In this document: positions 40,424-51,300 of the stretch, one piece after another
How positions within the stretch are numbered: position 1 is the first letter of the stretch
Layout of the letters: every line of letters starts with the position of its first letter
Origin: Zymomonas mobilis
GTDB taxonomy: Bacteria > Pseudomonadota > Alphaproteobacteria > Sphingomonadales > Sphingomonadaceae
Reading direction: 5' to 3'
NCBI RefSeq assembly: GCF_006715975.1
Contig: NZ_VFOF01000001.1
Coordinates: 320,001 to 384,000, forward strand
DNA: 64,000 bases
Program-made: the position numbers and the translations under genes
The notes under the pieces: model-generated
The model's database searches: none
What the model saw: only the letters and a program-made list of their open reading frames with translations
What the model was told of the DNA's origin: nothing

Positions 40424-40693
40424 TTAATGTATTTTCCGGATTGAAAGGTCAGAGAGCAAAGGATTGGAGCGAATATAGCGGTAAATGGGAATATGTCCCA
40501 AAAAATAATGGCTTTAAATTGCCGCTTACTTAATATTTTCTATGTAAAAATAAGAGGAAATATCAAAAATTCCTATGCCTAGCATAAGCAAGAAGATGAT
40601 TTGATGTTGTCTTGTTGAATTTTTCAGATTTGTTTTTTGATGTTTTCTCATTTTTAGAGAAAAATAATGAAGGAATGGTTTTGGTATTTCTAT
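40424..40693. other. AT-rich gap between the porin gene and the HU terminator
   Basis: This stretch upstream of the porin-like gene should hold its promoter. No clear promoter, gene or RNA element is recognisable. Confidence 0.4.
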
Positions 40694-40729
40694 AAAAAAT
40701 TGGCGCAGTAGTTTGCTACCGCGCCAATT
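40694..40729 (-). terminator. Rho-independent terminator after the HU gene
   Basis: On the minus strand AATTGGCGC and GCGCCAATT pair, with an inner GTA/TAC pair and a mismatch, followed by a T run, 19 nt beyond the HU stop. Confidence 0.9.
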
Positions 40730-40747
40730 GGTCATGAGTTCAGAAAA

Positions 40748-41023
40748 TTAAGCGTTCAAGCTATCTTTAACAGCCTTGGCTGAAGTAAAGGTCAGACGGT
40801 TTGAAGCCGGAATTTCAATTTCCTGTAAAGTTGCCGGATTGTGGCCTTTACGAGCGGCACTATGCTTTACCTTGAATTTGCCAAAGCCATTCAGGGCAAT
40901 TTCTTCTCCAGCGACAGCAGCGTCAACAATGGTAGAAAAAACGGCATCTACAAGCTTCTTGGCGTCCGTTTTGGTGAGGCCTTGGCCGGAAGCAATCCGG
41001 TCAACCAGATCGTTGCTGTTCAT
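40748..41023 (-). CDS. hup: HU-family DNA-binding protein
   Basis: This 91-aa histone-like nucleoid protein starts MNSNDLVDRIASGQGLTK and contains the HU signature GFGKFKVKHSAARKGHNPAT, in which the beta-arm has the RxGxNPxT pattern with the intercalating proline. It bends DNA as a dimer. There is a strong terminator downstream and a long upstream gap. Confidence 0.96.
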   Translation of the reverse strand: MNSNDLVDRIASGQGLTKTDAKKLVDAVFSTIVDAAVAGEEIALNGFGKFKVKHSAARKGHNPATLQEIEIPASNRLTFTSAKAVKDSLNA

Positions 41024-41557
41024 GTCGTGATCCTATGGCATTAATAAATAGAAAAATTTTTAAGATCCATTTCTGTCAAAAATGAATCCCGGCGGTGGTC
41101 GCTAAATTAAGGAAGATCGGAGCCTTGTCTATAATCTTAATTCCGGCATCCTGTCTTTCCTGTTAGCAACTAGACGAGCGGGGACCGCAGCGTCTTAAGC
41201 AGGTGACTCTTATATTCCCTGACAAAAATGGCAATATTGCCCAAAGCGCTTATTGCTCGGATGCTGCAAGAAAAAATGAATTTTTGCCGAAAATTTTACA
41301 ATTCATTCATGTTTTTATCTGAAAGCGTGATTTTTAAGCCATTTTTTCGATCTGTGCGAGAATAGACTGATTCTGTCTCGGGATGGGCAAATGGACAGGA
41401 ATCTATCCTTGTCTACCTATCTGCCAAAGCGGAGCGTTTGGCTGAAATTAGGAATATTTCTTAATGTTAAACTCTTTTAACTAAGCCCGTAACGATTGCG
41501 ATTTGTTATTATCTCCCCATATTGCCTTCTAAAAGTAAGTCTTCAAGGGATTGGGCG
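41024..41557. promoter_or_regulatory. Divergent control region of HU and hslVU
   Basis: This 534-bp gap must hold promoters for both genes. A CCCCATAT string at 41515-41522, 35 nt before the hslV start, resembles the -10 half of heat-shock (sigma-32) promoters, which commonly drive hslVU, but I find no CTTGAA-like -35 box at the right distance. No gene is seen. Confidence 0.35.
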
Positions 41558-42112
41558 ATGAGTGAAGATAAAATAGGCTGGCATGGCACAACGATTCTTT
41601 CCGTCCGGCGGAATGGACGCGTTGTTATTGCCGGTGATGGTCAGGTTTCCATGGGCAACACGGTAATGAAGCCGAATGCCCGAAAAGTACGCCGCTTAGG
41701 TGATGGCTCCGTTATCGGTGGCTTTGCGGGCGCCACCGCAGATGCTTTTACATTATTCGAACGGCTGGAATCGAAATTGGAGCGGCATAATGGTCAGCTG
41801 CTGCGAGCCGCGGTTGAGTTGGCTAAGGATTGGCGCACGGATAAATATCTCCGTAACCTTGAAGCCTTAATGATTGTTGCTGATGATCAGGTAACGTTGG
41901 TTTTGACCGGTAACGGCGACGTGTTAGAGCCTGTTGGTGGCATTGCCGCTATTGGATCAGGGGGGAATTTCGCATTATCCGCCGCCCGCGCGCTTGTTGA
42001 TTATGAAGAAGATGCAGAAGTCATTGCCCGTAAGGCTTTGGCTGTTGCTGCTGATATCTGTGTCTTTACCAATGATCAGGTTACAATCGAGACCCTTGAT
42101 AGCCGAGTTTAA
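41558..42112 (+). CDS. hslV: ATP-dependent protease subunit HslV
   Basis: This 184-aa proteasome-like peptidase has the catalytic threonine in [20 protein letters not shown], after a short N-terminal stretch ([10 protein letters not shown]) that must be removed; this extension is typical of alphaproteobacteria. ATG 41558 is chosen over an upstream frame extension lacking a good start. [13 protein letters not shown] and [14 protein letters not shown] confirm the family. hslU follows by 24 nt. Confidence 0.97.
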   Translation: MSEDKIGWHGTTILSVRRNGRVVIAGDGQVSMGNTVMKPNARKVRRLGDGSVIGGFAGATADAFTLFERLESKLERHNGQLLRAAVELAKDWRTDKYLRNLEALMIVADDQVTLVLTGNGDVLEPVGGIAAIGSGGNFALSAARALVDYEEDAEVIARKALAVAADICVFTNDQVTIETLDSRV

Positions 42113-42136
42113 TTTTCTTGCTGCTGGAAAAAATTT

Positions 42137-43429
42137 ATGACTGAAGCCCTTACGCCTAAAGCCATTGTTGCGGCTTTGGATAATCATATTGTCGGACAAA
42201 AAGAAGCCAAACGTGCGGTTGCTGTTGCGATGCGAAACCGTTGGCGGCGGCAGCGTTTGCCTGAGCATCTGAAAGACGAAGTCAATCCAAAGAATATTTT
42301 GATGATTGGCCCCACGGGTTGCGGTAAAACCGAGATAAGTCGCCGTTTGGCAAAATTAGCCAATGCGCCGTTTATCAAGGTTGAAGCGACCAAATTTACT
42401 GAAGTGGGTTATGTCGGGCGGGATGTCGAACAGATCGGCCGCGATCTGGTTGAAGAAGCCGTTCGCTTGGAGCGTGAAAAACAGCGCGTTTTGGTAAAAG
42501 AAAAAGCGGAACAGGCCGCGATGGAGCGCCTTTTAGAAGCCTTGGTTGGCAAAGATGCTAGCGAAGCAACCCGTGAAACTTTCCGCCAGCGCTTTGTTGA
42601 TGGTCATCTTGATGACCGTGAAGTCGAGCTGGAATTAGAAGAAGCGCCTTCTACGCCGGTTGAAATTCCAGGTATGGGCGGTCAGGTTGGCATGATTAGC
42701 CTTGGTGACATGCTCGGCAAAGGCCATCGGACAAAACGTCAGCGCTTACCTGTTCGGCAGGCTTGGCGTCGTTTGATTGATGAGGAAGCTGACCGTCGTC
42801 TCGATAAAGATGAAATTGGTCGGGTGGCATTATCCAATGCCGAAGCCAATGGGATCGTCTTTTTGGATGAGGTCGATAAAATCGCCGTGAGCGATGTGCG
42901 TGGTGGCTCTGTCTCCCGTGAAGGGGTTCAGCGCGATCTTTTGCCTTTGCTGGAAGGCACAACGGTTGCGACAAAATATGGTTCAATGAAAACGGATCAT
43001 GTTCTGTTTATTGCTTCTGGCGCTTTTCATGTGGCTAAACCATCTGATCTTTTGCCTGAATTGCAAGGGCGTTTGCCGATCCGTGTTGAATTATCGGCTT
43101 TGACGGAAGAGGATTTTATCCGCATTCTTTCGTCCACGCGTGCTTCATTAGTCGAACAGTATCGGGCGCTGATTGGCACCGAGAATGTTGTTCTTCATTT
43201 TGAAGAAGATGGTATCCGTCAGTTGGCGCATATTGCTGCTGAAGTGAATAGCGAAGTTGAAAATATTGGCGCTCGTCGCTTGTCCACAGTTATGGAAAAG
43301 CTGTTGGAAGAAATAAGCTTTAATGCAGAAGATATGCATGGCGACGAAATCAAGATAGACAAGAAATATGTCGATGAAAGATTGTCCGGCATTGCTAAAA
43401 ATTCTGATTTGAGCAAATATATTCTTTAG
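42137..43429 (+). CDS. hslU: ATP-dependent protease ATPase subunit HslU
   Basis: This 430-aa AAA+ unfoldase feeds HslV. It has Walker [11 protein letters not shown] (near residue 57), the pore-related [10 protein letters not shown], Walker [11 protein letters not shown], and ends SKYIL, the conserved C-terminal tail that docks into HslV and activates it. The I-domain (about 110-245) is present and the length is normal. Confidence 0.98.
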   Translation: MTEALTPKAIVAALDNHIVGQKEAKRAVAVAMRNRWRRQRLPEHLKDEVNPKNILMIGPTGCGKTEISRRLAKLANAPFIKVEATKFTEVGYVGRDVEQIGRDLVEEAVRLEREKQRVLVKEKAEQAAMERLLEALVGKDASEATRETFRQRFVDGHLDDREVELELEEAPSTPVEIPGMGGQVGMISLGDMLGKGHRTKRQRLPVRQAWRRLIDEEADRRLDKDEIGRVALSNAEANGIVFLDEVDKIAVSDVRGGSVSREGVQRDLLPLLEGTTVATKYGSMKTDHVLFIASGAFHVAKPSDLLPELQGRLPIRVELSALTEEDFIRILSSTRASLVEQYRALIGTENVVLHFEEDGIRQLAHIAAEVNSEVENIGARRLSTVMEKLLEEISFNAEDMHGDEIKIDKKYVDERLSGIAKNSDLSKYIL

Positions 43430-43441
43430 TATATTTTTTGT

Positions 43442-43478
43442 GAGGGACTCTCTTTTGTTAAAGTGAGTTCCTCTTTTT
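43442..43478 (+). terminator. Rho-independent terminator after hslU
   Basis: GAGGGACTC and GAGTTCCTC form a 9-bp stem (one G-T pair) followed by five T residues, 12 nt after hslU. The rest of the 43430-43734 gap holds only a TTGACT box (43618-43623) with no convincing -10 partner. Confidence 0.8.
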
Positions 43479-43734
43479 ACGATTTTCGGTCTATTGCTTG
43501 TTCTGTCAATTTCGTCAAAATAGCTGTTTTGCTGTTTGTTGCCTGTGGTGTTTTAGACATTTTGGCGACATAATAACGGTCTATTGCCTTTGATCGGCTA
43601 TAAAAACTAGATAGCCCTTGACTTTTTCCTGCTTTTAGGGGCAGTAAGCCACCTTTACAGGTGATCGGCAGCTATGTCTGGCGCCTGATGCGATTAGGCA
43701 TTTTTTTCTAGAATTAGGTGCAAAAGGTTTCACT

Positions 43735-43902
43735 ATGGCTAAGCCGACTACAGTTAAGATTCGTCTCGTCAGTTCCGCAGATACCGGATTTTTTTATGTT
43801 ACCCGTAAAAATCCGAGAAACCAGACGGAAAAAATGAGCCTCCGTAAATATGATCCGGTTGTCCGGAAGCATGTCGATTTCAAAGAAGCCAAAATTAAAT
43901 AA
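43735..43902 (+). CDS. rpmG: 50S ribosomal protein L33
   Basis: This 55-aa protein begins [18 protein letters not shown] and continues with [20 protein letters not shown] and [16 protein letters not shown], the complete L33 pattern of the cysteine-free type. It is monocistronic, followed by a terminator, and lies convergent to divK. In Caulobacter rpmG also lies near divK, with pleD between. Confidence 0.97.
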   Translation: MAKPTTVKIRLVSSADTGFFYVTRKNPRNQTEKMSLRKYDPVVRKHVDFKEAKIK

Positions 43903-43953
43903 TTCTGCTCGCTTCTTTTTGAATTTTTCCAGATAAACCGGACTTGCCTTATG

Positions 43954-43982
43954 GCAGCTATTCTGCAGTAAGCTGCTTTTTA
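43954..43982 (+). terminator. Rho-independent terminator after rpmG
   Basis: GCAGCT (43954-43959) and AGCTGC (43971-43976) form a short stem followed by five T residues, 52 nt after rpmG. An outer CCGG/CCGG pairing around it may help termination from the divK side as well. Confidence 0.6.
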
Positions 43983-44011
43983 GTTTGCAGGGTAGGCCGG
44001 TTTTCTGCTTT

Positions 44012-44374
44012 TTACATAAGCGCTTTGACGGCTTCCAGAAAGCGAATGACCGAAATCGGCTTTGCTATATAGCTGGTTGCCCCCGCTTGACGGATTTTTT
44101 GTTCATCCTCAGGAGCGGCATAAGCGGTGACTGCCATAATCGGTATATGGCATAATTCTTCTGTCTTTCGAATTTGACTTATCAGCTCCAATCCGCTGAC
44201 GTGCGGAAGTTGGATATCCATGATAATGAGATCAGGCATAAAATCATGGGCGCGTTTTATCATGCCTCGTCCATCTCTCACTGGCTCGACTTCAAAATGA
44301 TGCGCGCGCAACAAATCGCAAAAAAGCTTTAGATTTAATTCGTTATCCTCGACGATCAAAATGCGCGAAGCCAT
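44012..44374 (-). CDS. divK: Single-domain response regulator DivK
   Basis: This 120-aa receiver domain has no output domain. The acidic pair is in VEDNELN (Asp10), the phospho-acceptor is Asp53 in IIMDIQLP, with Thr83 (AVTAYA) and Lys105 (YIAKPIS). The pattern VEDNELNLKLF and MDIQLPHVSGLE match alphaproteobacterial DivK, which acts in the DivJ/PleC-CckA cell-cycle phosphorelay. Here it is not followed by pleD. It is convergent with rpmG. Confidence 0.9.
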   Translation of the reverse strand: MASRILIVEDNELNLKLFCDLLRAHHFEVEPVRDGRGMIKRAHDFMPDLIIMDIQLPHVSGLELISQIRKTEELCHIPIMAVTAYAAPEDEQKIRQAGATSYIAKPISVIRFLEAVKALM

Positions 44375-44544
44375 TATCTCTATCCATCCCTTTATAATTA
44401 CAGCAAATAGTTAGACCGGAAAAACTTATCCTATCTAATTATTTTTATTTATCTGTTCGGTCGTCGAATAAAAGCGGTTTGTTTTTAAATAAACTGTGCT
44501 TTCTGGGCTTGACCTTTATGTGTTGTAGGACAAAAATCTGTCTT

Positions 44545-45003
44545 ATGACTATTGATACCAGACTTGCCGAACTTGGCATTCTTCTCCCCGAAGCGGCCGC
44601 CCCAGTTGCAGCTTATGCTCCCACGGTTTTGGCCGGTAATTTGCTCCATATTTCTGGACAGCTTCCTTTTCTTGAAGGCCAGTTAATGACAGGCCGTTTA
44701 GGTGAAGATCGTGATGAAGCGTACGGATTCCGAGCCGCTGAACGCTGTGCCATTATGCTTATGGCTCAGATGAAAGCTGCGCTTACCAGCCTTGATCGAG
44801 TTGAAAAAATTGTAAAGCTGAATGCTTTTGTTAACTCGGCACCTTCTTTTACGCGGCAGGCTCAGGTCGTTAATGGCGCATCTGAACTTTTAGCAAAAGT
44901 CTTCGGTGATGCCGGTGTTCATGCACGTAGTGCTGTCGGGGTTGCCGTTCTGCCTTTGAATGCTCCCGTCGAAATTGATGCGGTAGTCGCTGTTCGCTCA
45001 TAG
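44545..45003 (+). CDS. RidA/YjgF-family protein
   Basis: This 152-aa protein starts at ATG 44545 (MTIDTRLAELGILLPEAAAP), since residues upstream in the open frame lack homology. It has the YjgF-like core LLHISGQLPFLEG, LTSLDRVEKIVKLNAFVNS and AVGVAVLPLNAPVEIDAVVAV, and belongs to the longer, "YjgF_endoribonuc-like" branch, in which the catalytic Arg of RidA is in the segment VHARSAVGV. RidA enzymes remove reactive enamine/imine by-products; this branch is less studied. It has a terminator after it. Confidence 0.9.
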   Translation: MTIDTRLAELGILLPEAAAPVAAYAPTVLAGNLLHISGQLPFLEGQLMTGRLGEDRDEAYGFRAAERCAIMLMAQMKAALTSLDRVEKIVKLNAFVNSAPSFTRQAQVVNGASELLAKVFGDAGVHARSAVGVAVLPLNAPVEIDAVVAVRS

Positions 45004-45019
45004 TAAACGAATTTAAATC

Positions 45020-45057
45020 AGGCAGGCCGGATGTGTATAATCCCGTCTGCCTTTTTT
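45020..45057 (+). terminator. Rho-independent terminator after the RidA-family gene
   Basis: AGGCAGGCCGG and CCCGTCTGCCT pair over 11 positions (one mismatch, one G-T pair) around an 11-nt loop, followed by T residues, 17 nt after the gene. The remaining 45058-45339 is a strongly AT-rich leader for the adhesin with no recognisable gene. Confidence 0.85.
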
Positions 45058-45339
45058 ATATTTGAGTTTGTAAAATTCTAATATGTCTAATTTGAATATG
45101 ACATTAGAGATAATTTTGATGTAAACCCTGATAACCCTTTGTAAATAATAAATAATATTTTCTATATTATATTCATTATAGTAGTTTTTTTATTATAAAG
45201 CATAATGAATTTATTACAATTTGTATAAGTTTACATAAAATATACCTTAAGATTTGCGAGATAAACGCTCGGATATTGAGGATTAATATCCTTTTTTTCT
45301 TTGCTTTTTATAAATCTAAAATCTGATGCGGGTATATTT

Positions 45340-48300
45340 ATGACCTCTAGCCTGACGATCACTAAAAAACGTGGTAATCATAAAGCGTTTTCTACTGAAG
45401 AAAATCGTATTTCCCTACAACATCCTTCAGTTGTTCAGTTGAATGCTTACCGTTCACAGGTGCATTCTCTTTTAAGACAAGGAAATACGCTTCTTGTTCA
45501 GTTGAATGATGGTCGTCAGTATCAGTTTGATAACTTTTTTGTCGATGATGATAAGCATCTTCACAGTGATCTTGTCTTGCGAGACGAGGATCAGAAGGAA
45601 GCTTGGTGGCATGCCGAAATGCCGGATGCGTCACATCCTACTTTAGCCGGTTCAGACGTCGGTTATAGTCAGGTCGAAACGATTAAACCGTTACTAATTT
45701 ATCATGACAGCGGGCTTTTGGTTCCGCTTCTGGCGGGTATATTGGGAGCTGGTGCGGCTGGCGGGGCTGCTGCAGCTTTAACAGGCGGCCATAGCCACAA
45801 GGATAATGATGGTACCACCCTCTCTGTACCTTCAGTTGATAGCGTTACGACGGATCCAACAACGGGTGAGGTAATTGTCAAAGGTACCGCAAAACCAGGT
45901 CAAGAAGTTAATGTTACTTTCCCAGATGGATCTGTCACAAAGGTAACGGCAGATAGTAAAACGGGTGATTATCAGGCGACTTCTTCTGTGCCCCAAAAAG
46001 AGGGGCAAATTGCGGTTACGTCTTCCGATAGCTCTAGCGCAAATGTCAGCAATCCTGTCACGCACGACTATACAGATATACCGCCTTCGGTCGGTATCAG
46101 TAGTGATGCAACTCAGACTGTAACGGGTCCTGTTACGTATACCTTCACCCTTTCTGAAGCGTCCAAAGATTTTACCGCTAATAGTGTGACTGTCACAGGT
46201 GGGACAAAGGGTGAGCTAGTTCAAGACCCGAGTAACCCTCTAGTTTACCACATGGTAGTGACGCCAGATGCCGGTAAAGGCGGTACTATTTCTGTTGTTG
46301 TGCCTGCCGGAACTGTTCACGATTTATCTGGAAATACAACGACTACGGATGCTGTTGCAACACCCGTATCCTATGACACGACACCGGCTGGTAATCCTGT
46401 TGCGACGGTGACGAGTGACAGCGATGGTGCAACAGTAACAGGTCCAGTGACCTATACGTTTACGCTGTCGGAGCCCGTGAGTGATCTGACGGCCGACAGT
46501 GTCAATGTGAGCGGTGGCTCAAAGGGTGCGTTAGTTCAAGACCCAAGTAATCCTCTGGTCTATCATATGGTGGTGACGCCAGACGCCGGTAAAGGCGGAG
46601 CGGTAACGGTGACCTTGCCAGCTGGCAGCCTCCATGATCTGGCGGGTAATCCAACGAGTTCAGATGCGACGGATACGGTGTCTTATGACACGACACCGGC
46701 TGGTAATCCTATTGTCACGGTGACGAGTGACAGCGACGGTGCGACAGCGACAGGTCCGGTGACCTATACGTTTACATTGTCGGAAGCTGTGAGTGATCTG
46801 ACCGCTGATAGCGTGACGGTCAGTGGTGGAACAAAGGGCGAGCTGGTTCAAGACCCGAGTAATCCTCTGGTCTATCATATGGTGGTAACGCCAGATGCCG
46901 GTAAAGGCGGAACGGTAACGGCGACCTTGCCAGCTGGCAGCCTCCACGACCTTGCAGGTAATCCGACAAGTTCAGATGCAACGGATACGGTGTCTTATGA
47001 CACGACACCGGCTGGTAATCCTGTTGCGACGGTGACGAGTGACAGCGATGGTGCAACAGCAACAGGTCCAGTGACCTATACGTTTACGCTGTCGGAGCCC
47101 GTGAGTGATCTGACGGCCGACAGTGTCAATGTGAGCGGTGGCTCAAAGGGTGCGTTAGTTCAAGACCCAAGTAATCCTCTGGTCTATCATATGGTGGTGA
47201 CGCCAGACGCCGGTAAAGGCGGAGCGGTAACGGTGACCTTGCCAGCTGGCAGCCTCCATGATCTGGCGGGTAATCCAACGAGTTCAGATGCGACGGATAC
47301 GGTGTCTTATGACACGACACCGGCTGGTAATCCTATTGTCACGGTGACGAGTGACAGCGACGGTGCGACAGCGACAGGTCCGGTGACCTATACGTTTACA
47401 TTGTTGGAAGCTGTGAGTGATCTGACCGCTGATAGCGTGACGGTCAGTGGTGGAACAAAGGGCGAGCTGGTTCAAGACCCGAGTAATCCTCTGGTCTATC
47501 ATATGGTGGTGACGCCAGATGCCGGTAAAGGCGGAACGGTAACGGCGACATTGCCAGCTGGCAGCCTCCACGACCTTGCAGGTAATCCGACAAGTTCAGA
47601 TGCAACGGATACGGTGTCTTATGACACGACACCGGCTGGTAATCCTGTTGCGACGGTGACGAGTGACAGCGATGGTGCAACAGCAACAGGTCCCGTAACC
47701 TATACGTTTACGTTGTCGGAACCCGTGAGTGATCTGACGGCCGACAGTGTCAATGTGAGCGGTGGGACAAAGGGCGAGCTGGTTCAAGACCCGAGTAATC
47801 CTCTAGTCTATCATATGGTGGTGACGCCAGATGCCGGTAAGGGCGGAACGGTAACGGCGACATTACCGGCTGGCAGCCTCCATGATCTGGCAGGTAATCC
47901 GACGAGTTCGGATGCGACGGATACGGTGTCTTATGACACAACGCTAGCAGGTAATCCTGTTGTCGCGGTGACGAGTGACAGCGACGGTTCGACAGCGACA
48001 GGTCCCGTAACCTATACGTTTACGCTGTCGGAACCCGTGAGTGATCTGACGGCGGATAGTGTTAATGTGAGCGGTGGGACAAAGGGCGAGCTGGTTCAAG
48101 ACCCGAGTAATCCTCTGGTCTATCATATGGTGGTAACACCAGACGCCGGTAAAGGCGGAACGGTAACGGCGACATTGCCAGCTGGCAGCCTCCACGACCT
48201 TGCAGGTAATCCGACAAGTTCAGATGCAACGGATACGGTGTCTTATGACACGACACCGGCTGGTAATCCTGTTGCGACGGTGACGAGTGACAGCGACGGT

Positions 48301-51300
48301 GCCACAGCAACAGGTCCCGTGACCTATACGTTTACATTGTCGGAACCCGTAAGTGATCTGACGGCTGACCGTGTCAATGTCAGCGGTGGAACAAAGGGCG
48401 AGCTGGTTCAAGACCCGAGTAATCCTCTGGTCTATCATATGGTGGTGACGCCAGACGCCGGTAAAGGCGGAACGGTAACGGCGACATTGCCAGCTGGCAG
48501 CCTCCATGATCTGGCCGGTAATCCGACGAGTTCGGATGCGACGGATACGGTGTCTTATGACACGACGCCAGCTGGTAATCCTGTTGCGACGGTGACGAGT
48601 GACAGCGACGGTGCGACAGCGACAGGTCCGGTAACCTATACGTTTACGCTGTCGGAACCCGTGAGTGATCTGACGGCTGACAGTGTCAATGTCAGCGGTG
48701 GAACAAAGGGCGAGCTGGTTCAAGACCCGAGCAATCCTCTGGTCTATCATATGGTGGTGACGCCAGAGCCCGGTAAGGGCGGGACGGTAACGGCGACATT
48801 GCCAGCTGGCAGCCTCCATGATCTGGCGGGTAATCCAACGAGTTCAGATGCGACGGATACGGTGTCTTATGACACGACGCCTGCTGGTAATCCGAGTGTT
48901 ACAATTTCTAGCACCCACGATAATACGACCGCCACGAATGATGCCGTTACTTTTGGTTTCACTTTATCCGAGCCTGTAAGCGATTTTAGTGCCGACAGTA
49001 TCAACGTTACCGGTGGAACTAAGGGATCGCTGATTAGCTTTCCTGACAATCCTCTTTTCTATGCAATTGAAGTTACACCTGACGCCAATAGCTCTGGCAC
49101 AATAACGGCGACATTGCCGGCTGGCAGTTTGCATGATTTGGCAGGCAATCCCACGCTCAGCGATACAACTGACAGTGTGCTTTATGACACGATACCGCCA
49201 GCACTGACGATTACAAGCGATAGTGATGGTGCGACAGCGACAGGTCCAGTGACCTATACGTTCACATTGTCGGAACCTGTGAGTGATCTCACGGCTGACA
49301 GTGTGACGGTCAGTGGAGGGACAAAGGGCACGTTAGTTCAGGATTCGAGTAATCCTCTAGTCTATCACATGGTGGTAACGCCCGATGGTTCGGGTAGCAC
49401 GATTACGGCGACATTGCCGGCTGGCAGCCTCCATGATCTGGCGGGTAATCCAACGAGTTCAGATGCGTCAGACAGTGTTGCCTATAGTGCAATTCCAGAC
49501 GTCGCCCCAACGGTTGATGTAACGAGTGATAGCGATGGGAAAACGGCTATAGGCCCTGTCACTTATACGTTTACGTTATCGAAACCGGTAAGTGATTTTA
49601 CAGCTGATAGTGTGACGGTTAGTGGTGGTTCAAAAGGCGCCTTAACGCAAGATAGCAGTAATCCTTTAGTCTATCATATGGTGGTAACGCCGGATGCCGG
49701 ACAAAACGGAACAGTAACGGCAACAATACCGGCCGGTAGTCTCCATGATTTGTCGGGATCAGCAACAAGCAGTGCGGCGACGGATAGCGTTCCTTTTGAT
49801 ACAATGCCGCCTACGATTACTGTTACGAGTCCTAATGGTAACGATACCACCACCGAGGGTGATGTTACTTATGTATTTACCCTGTCAGAACCCCTTAAGA
49901 ATTTTTCCGCAGATAGTATTAACGTTTATGGCGGAACAAAGGGGAGCTTCGTACAGGATAGCAGTAATCCGCTAAGCTATACCTTAACGGTTACGCCAGA
50001 TAAAAATTCAGGTGGCACCCTGATCGCAGATATCCCTGTTGGTTCTGTGCAGGATCTTAATGGAAACCCGACGGTTGTTGATAGCCGATGTTCTGTCAAT
50101 TTTTTTATGCTGAGTGACTCTCCCGTACGCATCATTAGTGATCAGGATGGATTAACCGCTACCAGCGATATTACTTATTCTGTGGCATTTACAGATCAAA
50201 GCCAAACGCTTTCTGCCAACGACCTTACCGTCCAAAATGGAGACCTGAAAAGCCTCACCTTTATTGATAATAGCAGTAATCCATATTTAAGTTCTTATTA
50301 TCAAGTGGTCGTGTCTCCGACAAAGGATGATACAGGTATCAACAGCCTCACAGTTAATGAAAATGTGATCAATGGTGTGGGAGCAGTTACGGGTATTGTT
50401 CTTTTTGATACCCGTCAGTTAAACTTACAGGATTATACGGATACCGGATCATCGGCGACCGACTATATCAGTCAAGATAATAGCTTTAGCCTTAGTCTCG
50501 ATAAGGCTGCGAACGGGGTAACCCCGAGCTATCAAGTGTCTACTGATAATGGCGATACATGGACTGATACGAGCGCGGTTCAAAATAATATTCCTGATGG
50601 GCATTATCTCTATCGGGCTGTGACGGGATATCATGTTTACAGTAATGTGATTGATTTAACAGTTGATACGACAAAGCCTGATTTAATCAGTATTAACCCG
50701 ACAAATGGACAAACGGTTTCAGGTGTTGCTGAAGCGGGTGCGACCGTCAATGTATTGAGTAATGACGGTCAAACTGTTTTGGGAACGACTGTTGCTGATA
50801 GTAGTAACCATTGGTCGATTAGCGGTCTTAACATCGCTGATAATACGCCGATCAAAGCAACGGCGACCGATGTGGCCGGAAATGTTAGCAGCACGGTTAC
50901 TGCCCGTGTTGATGCAACGCCGCCAGCGGTAACGATCAATAGTAGCGATGGCGCGACGATCACGGGCACCAGTGAAGCGGGTACTGTCGTAAAGGTTGAT
51001 ACCAATGGGGATGGGGTTGCTGATTACACCCAGACGGTCGGAGCCGATGGGCATTGGTCAATCAAACCTGATACGGCCTTGGCCAATGGATCAACTGTCA
51101 GTGTTACCAGTACTGATCCGGTCGGGAATGTTTCCAATGCGGCAACGACGGTTGTGGATAATGTCGCGCCGGTAGTGACGCTTACAACAGCCGATAATCA
51201 GACTGTGACTGGCACGGTCGATGATCCAACAGTTACCTCGGTTACGATTTTTGATAGTACCGGAAATGCTGTCGGGACGGCGGCTGTTACTAATGGAAAT

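Noticed and set aside
46502-48819. Series of opposite-strand open frames of 60-200 codons.
   Set aside because: They recur with the adhesin repeat period and are shadows of its codon pattern.
46369-48864. CRISPR-like array suggested by regular repeats.
   Set aside because: The 312-bp units are in-frame protein repeats without unique spacers.
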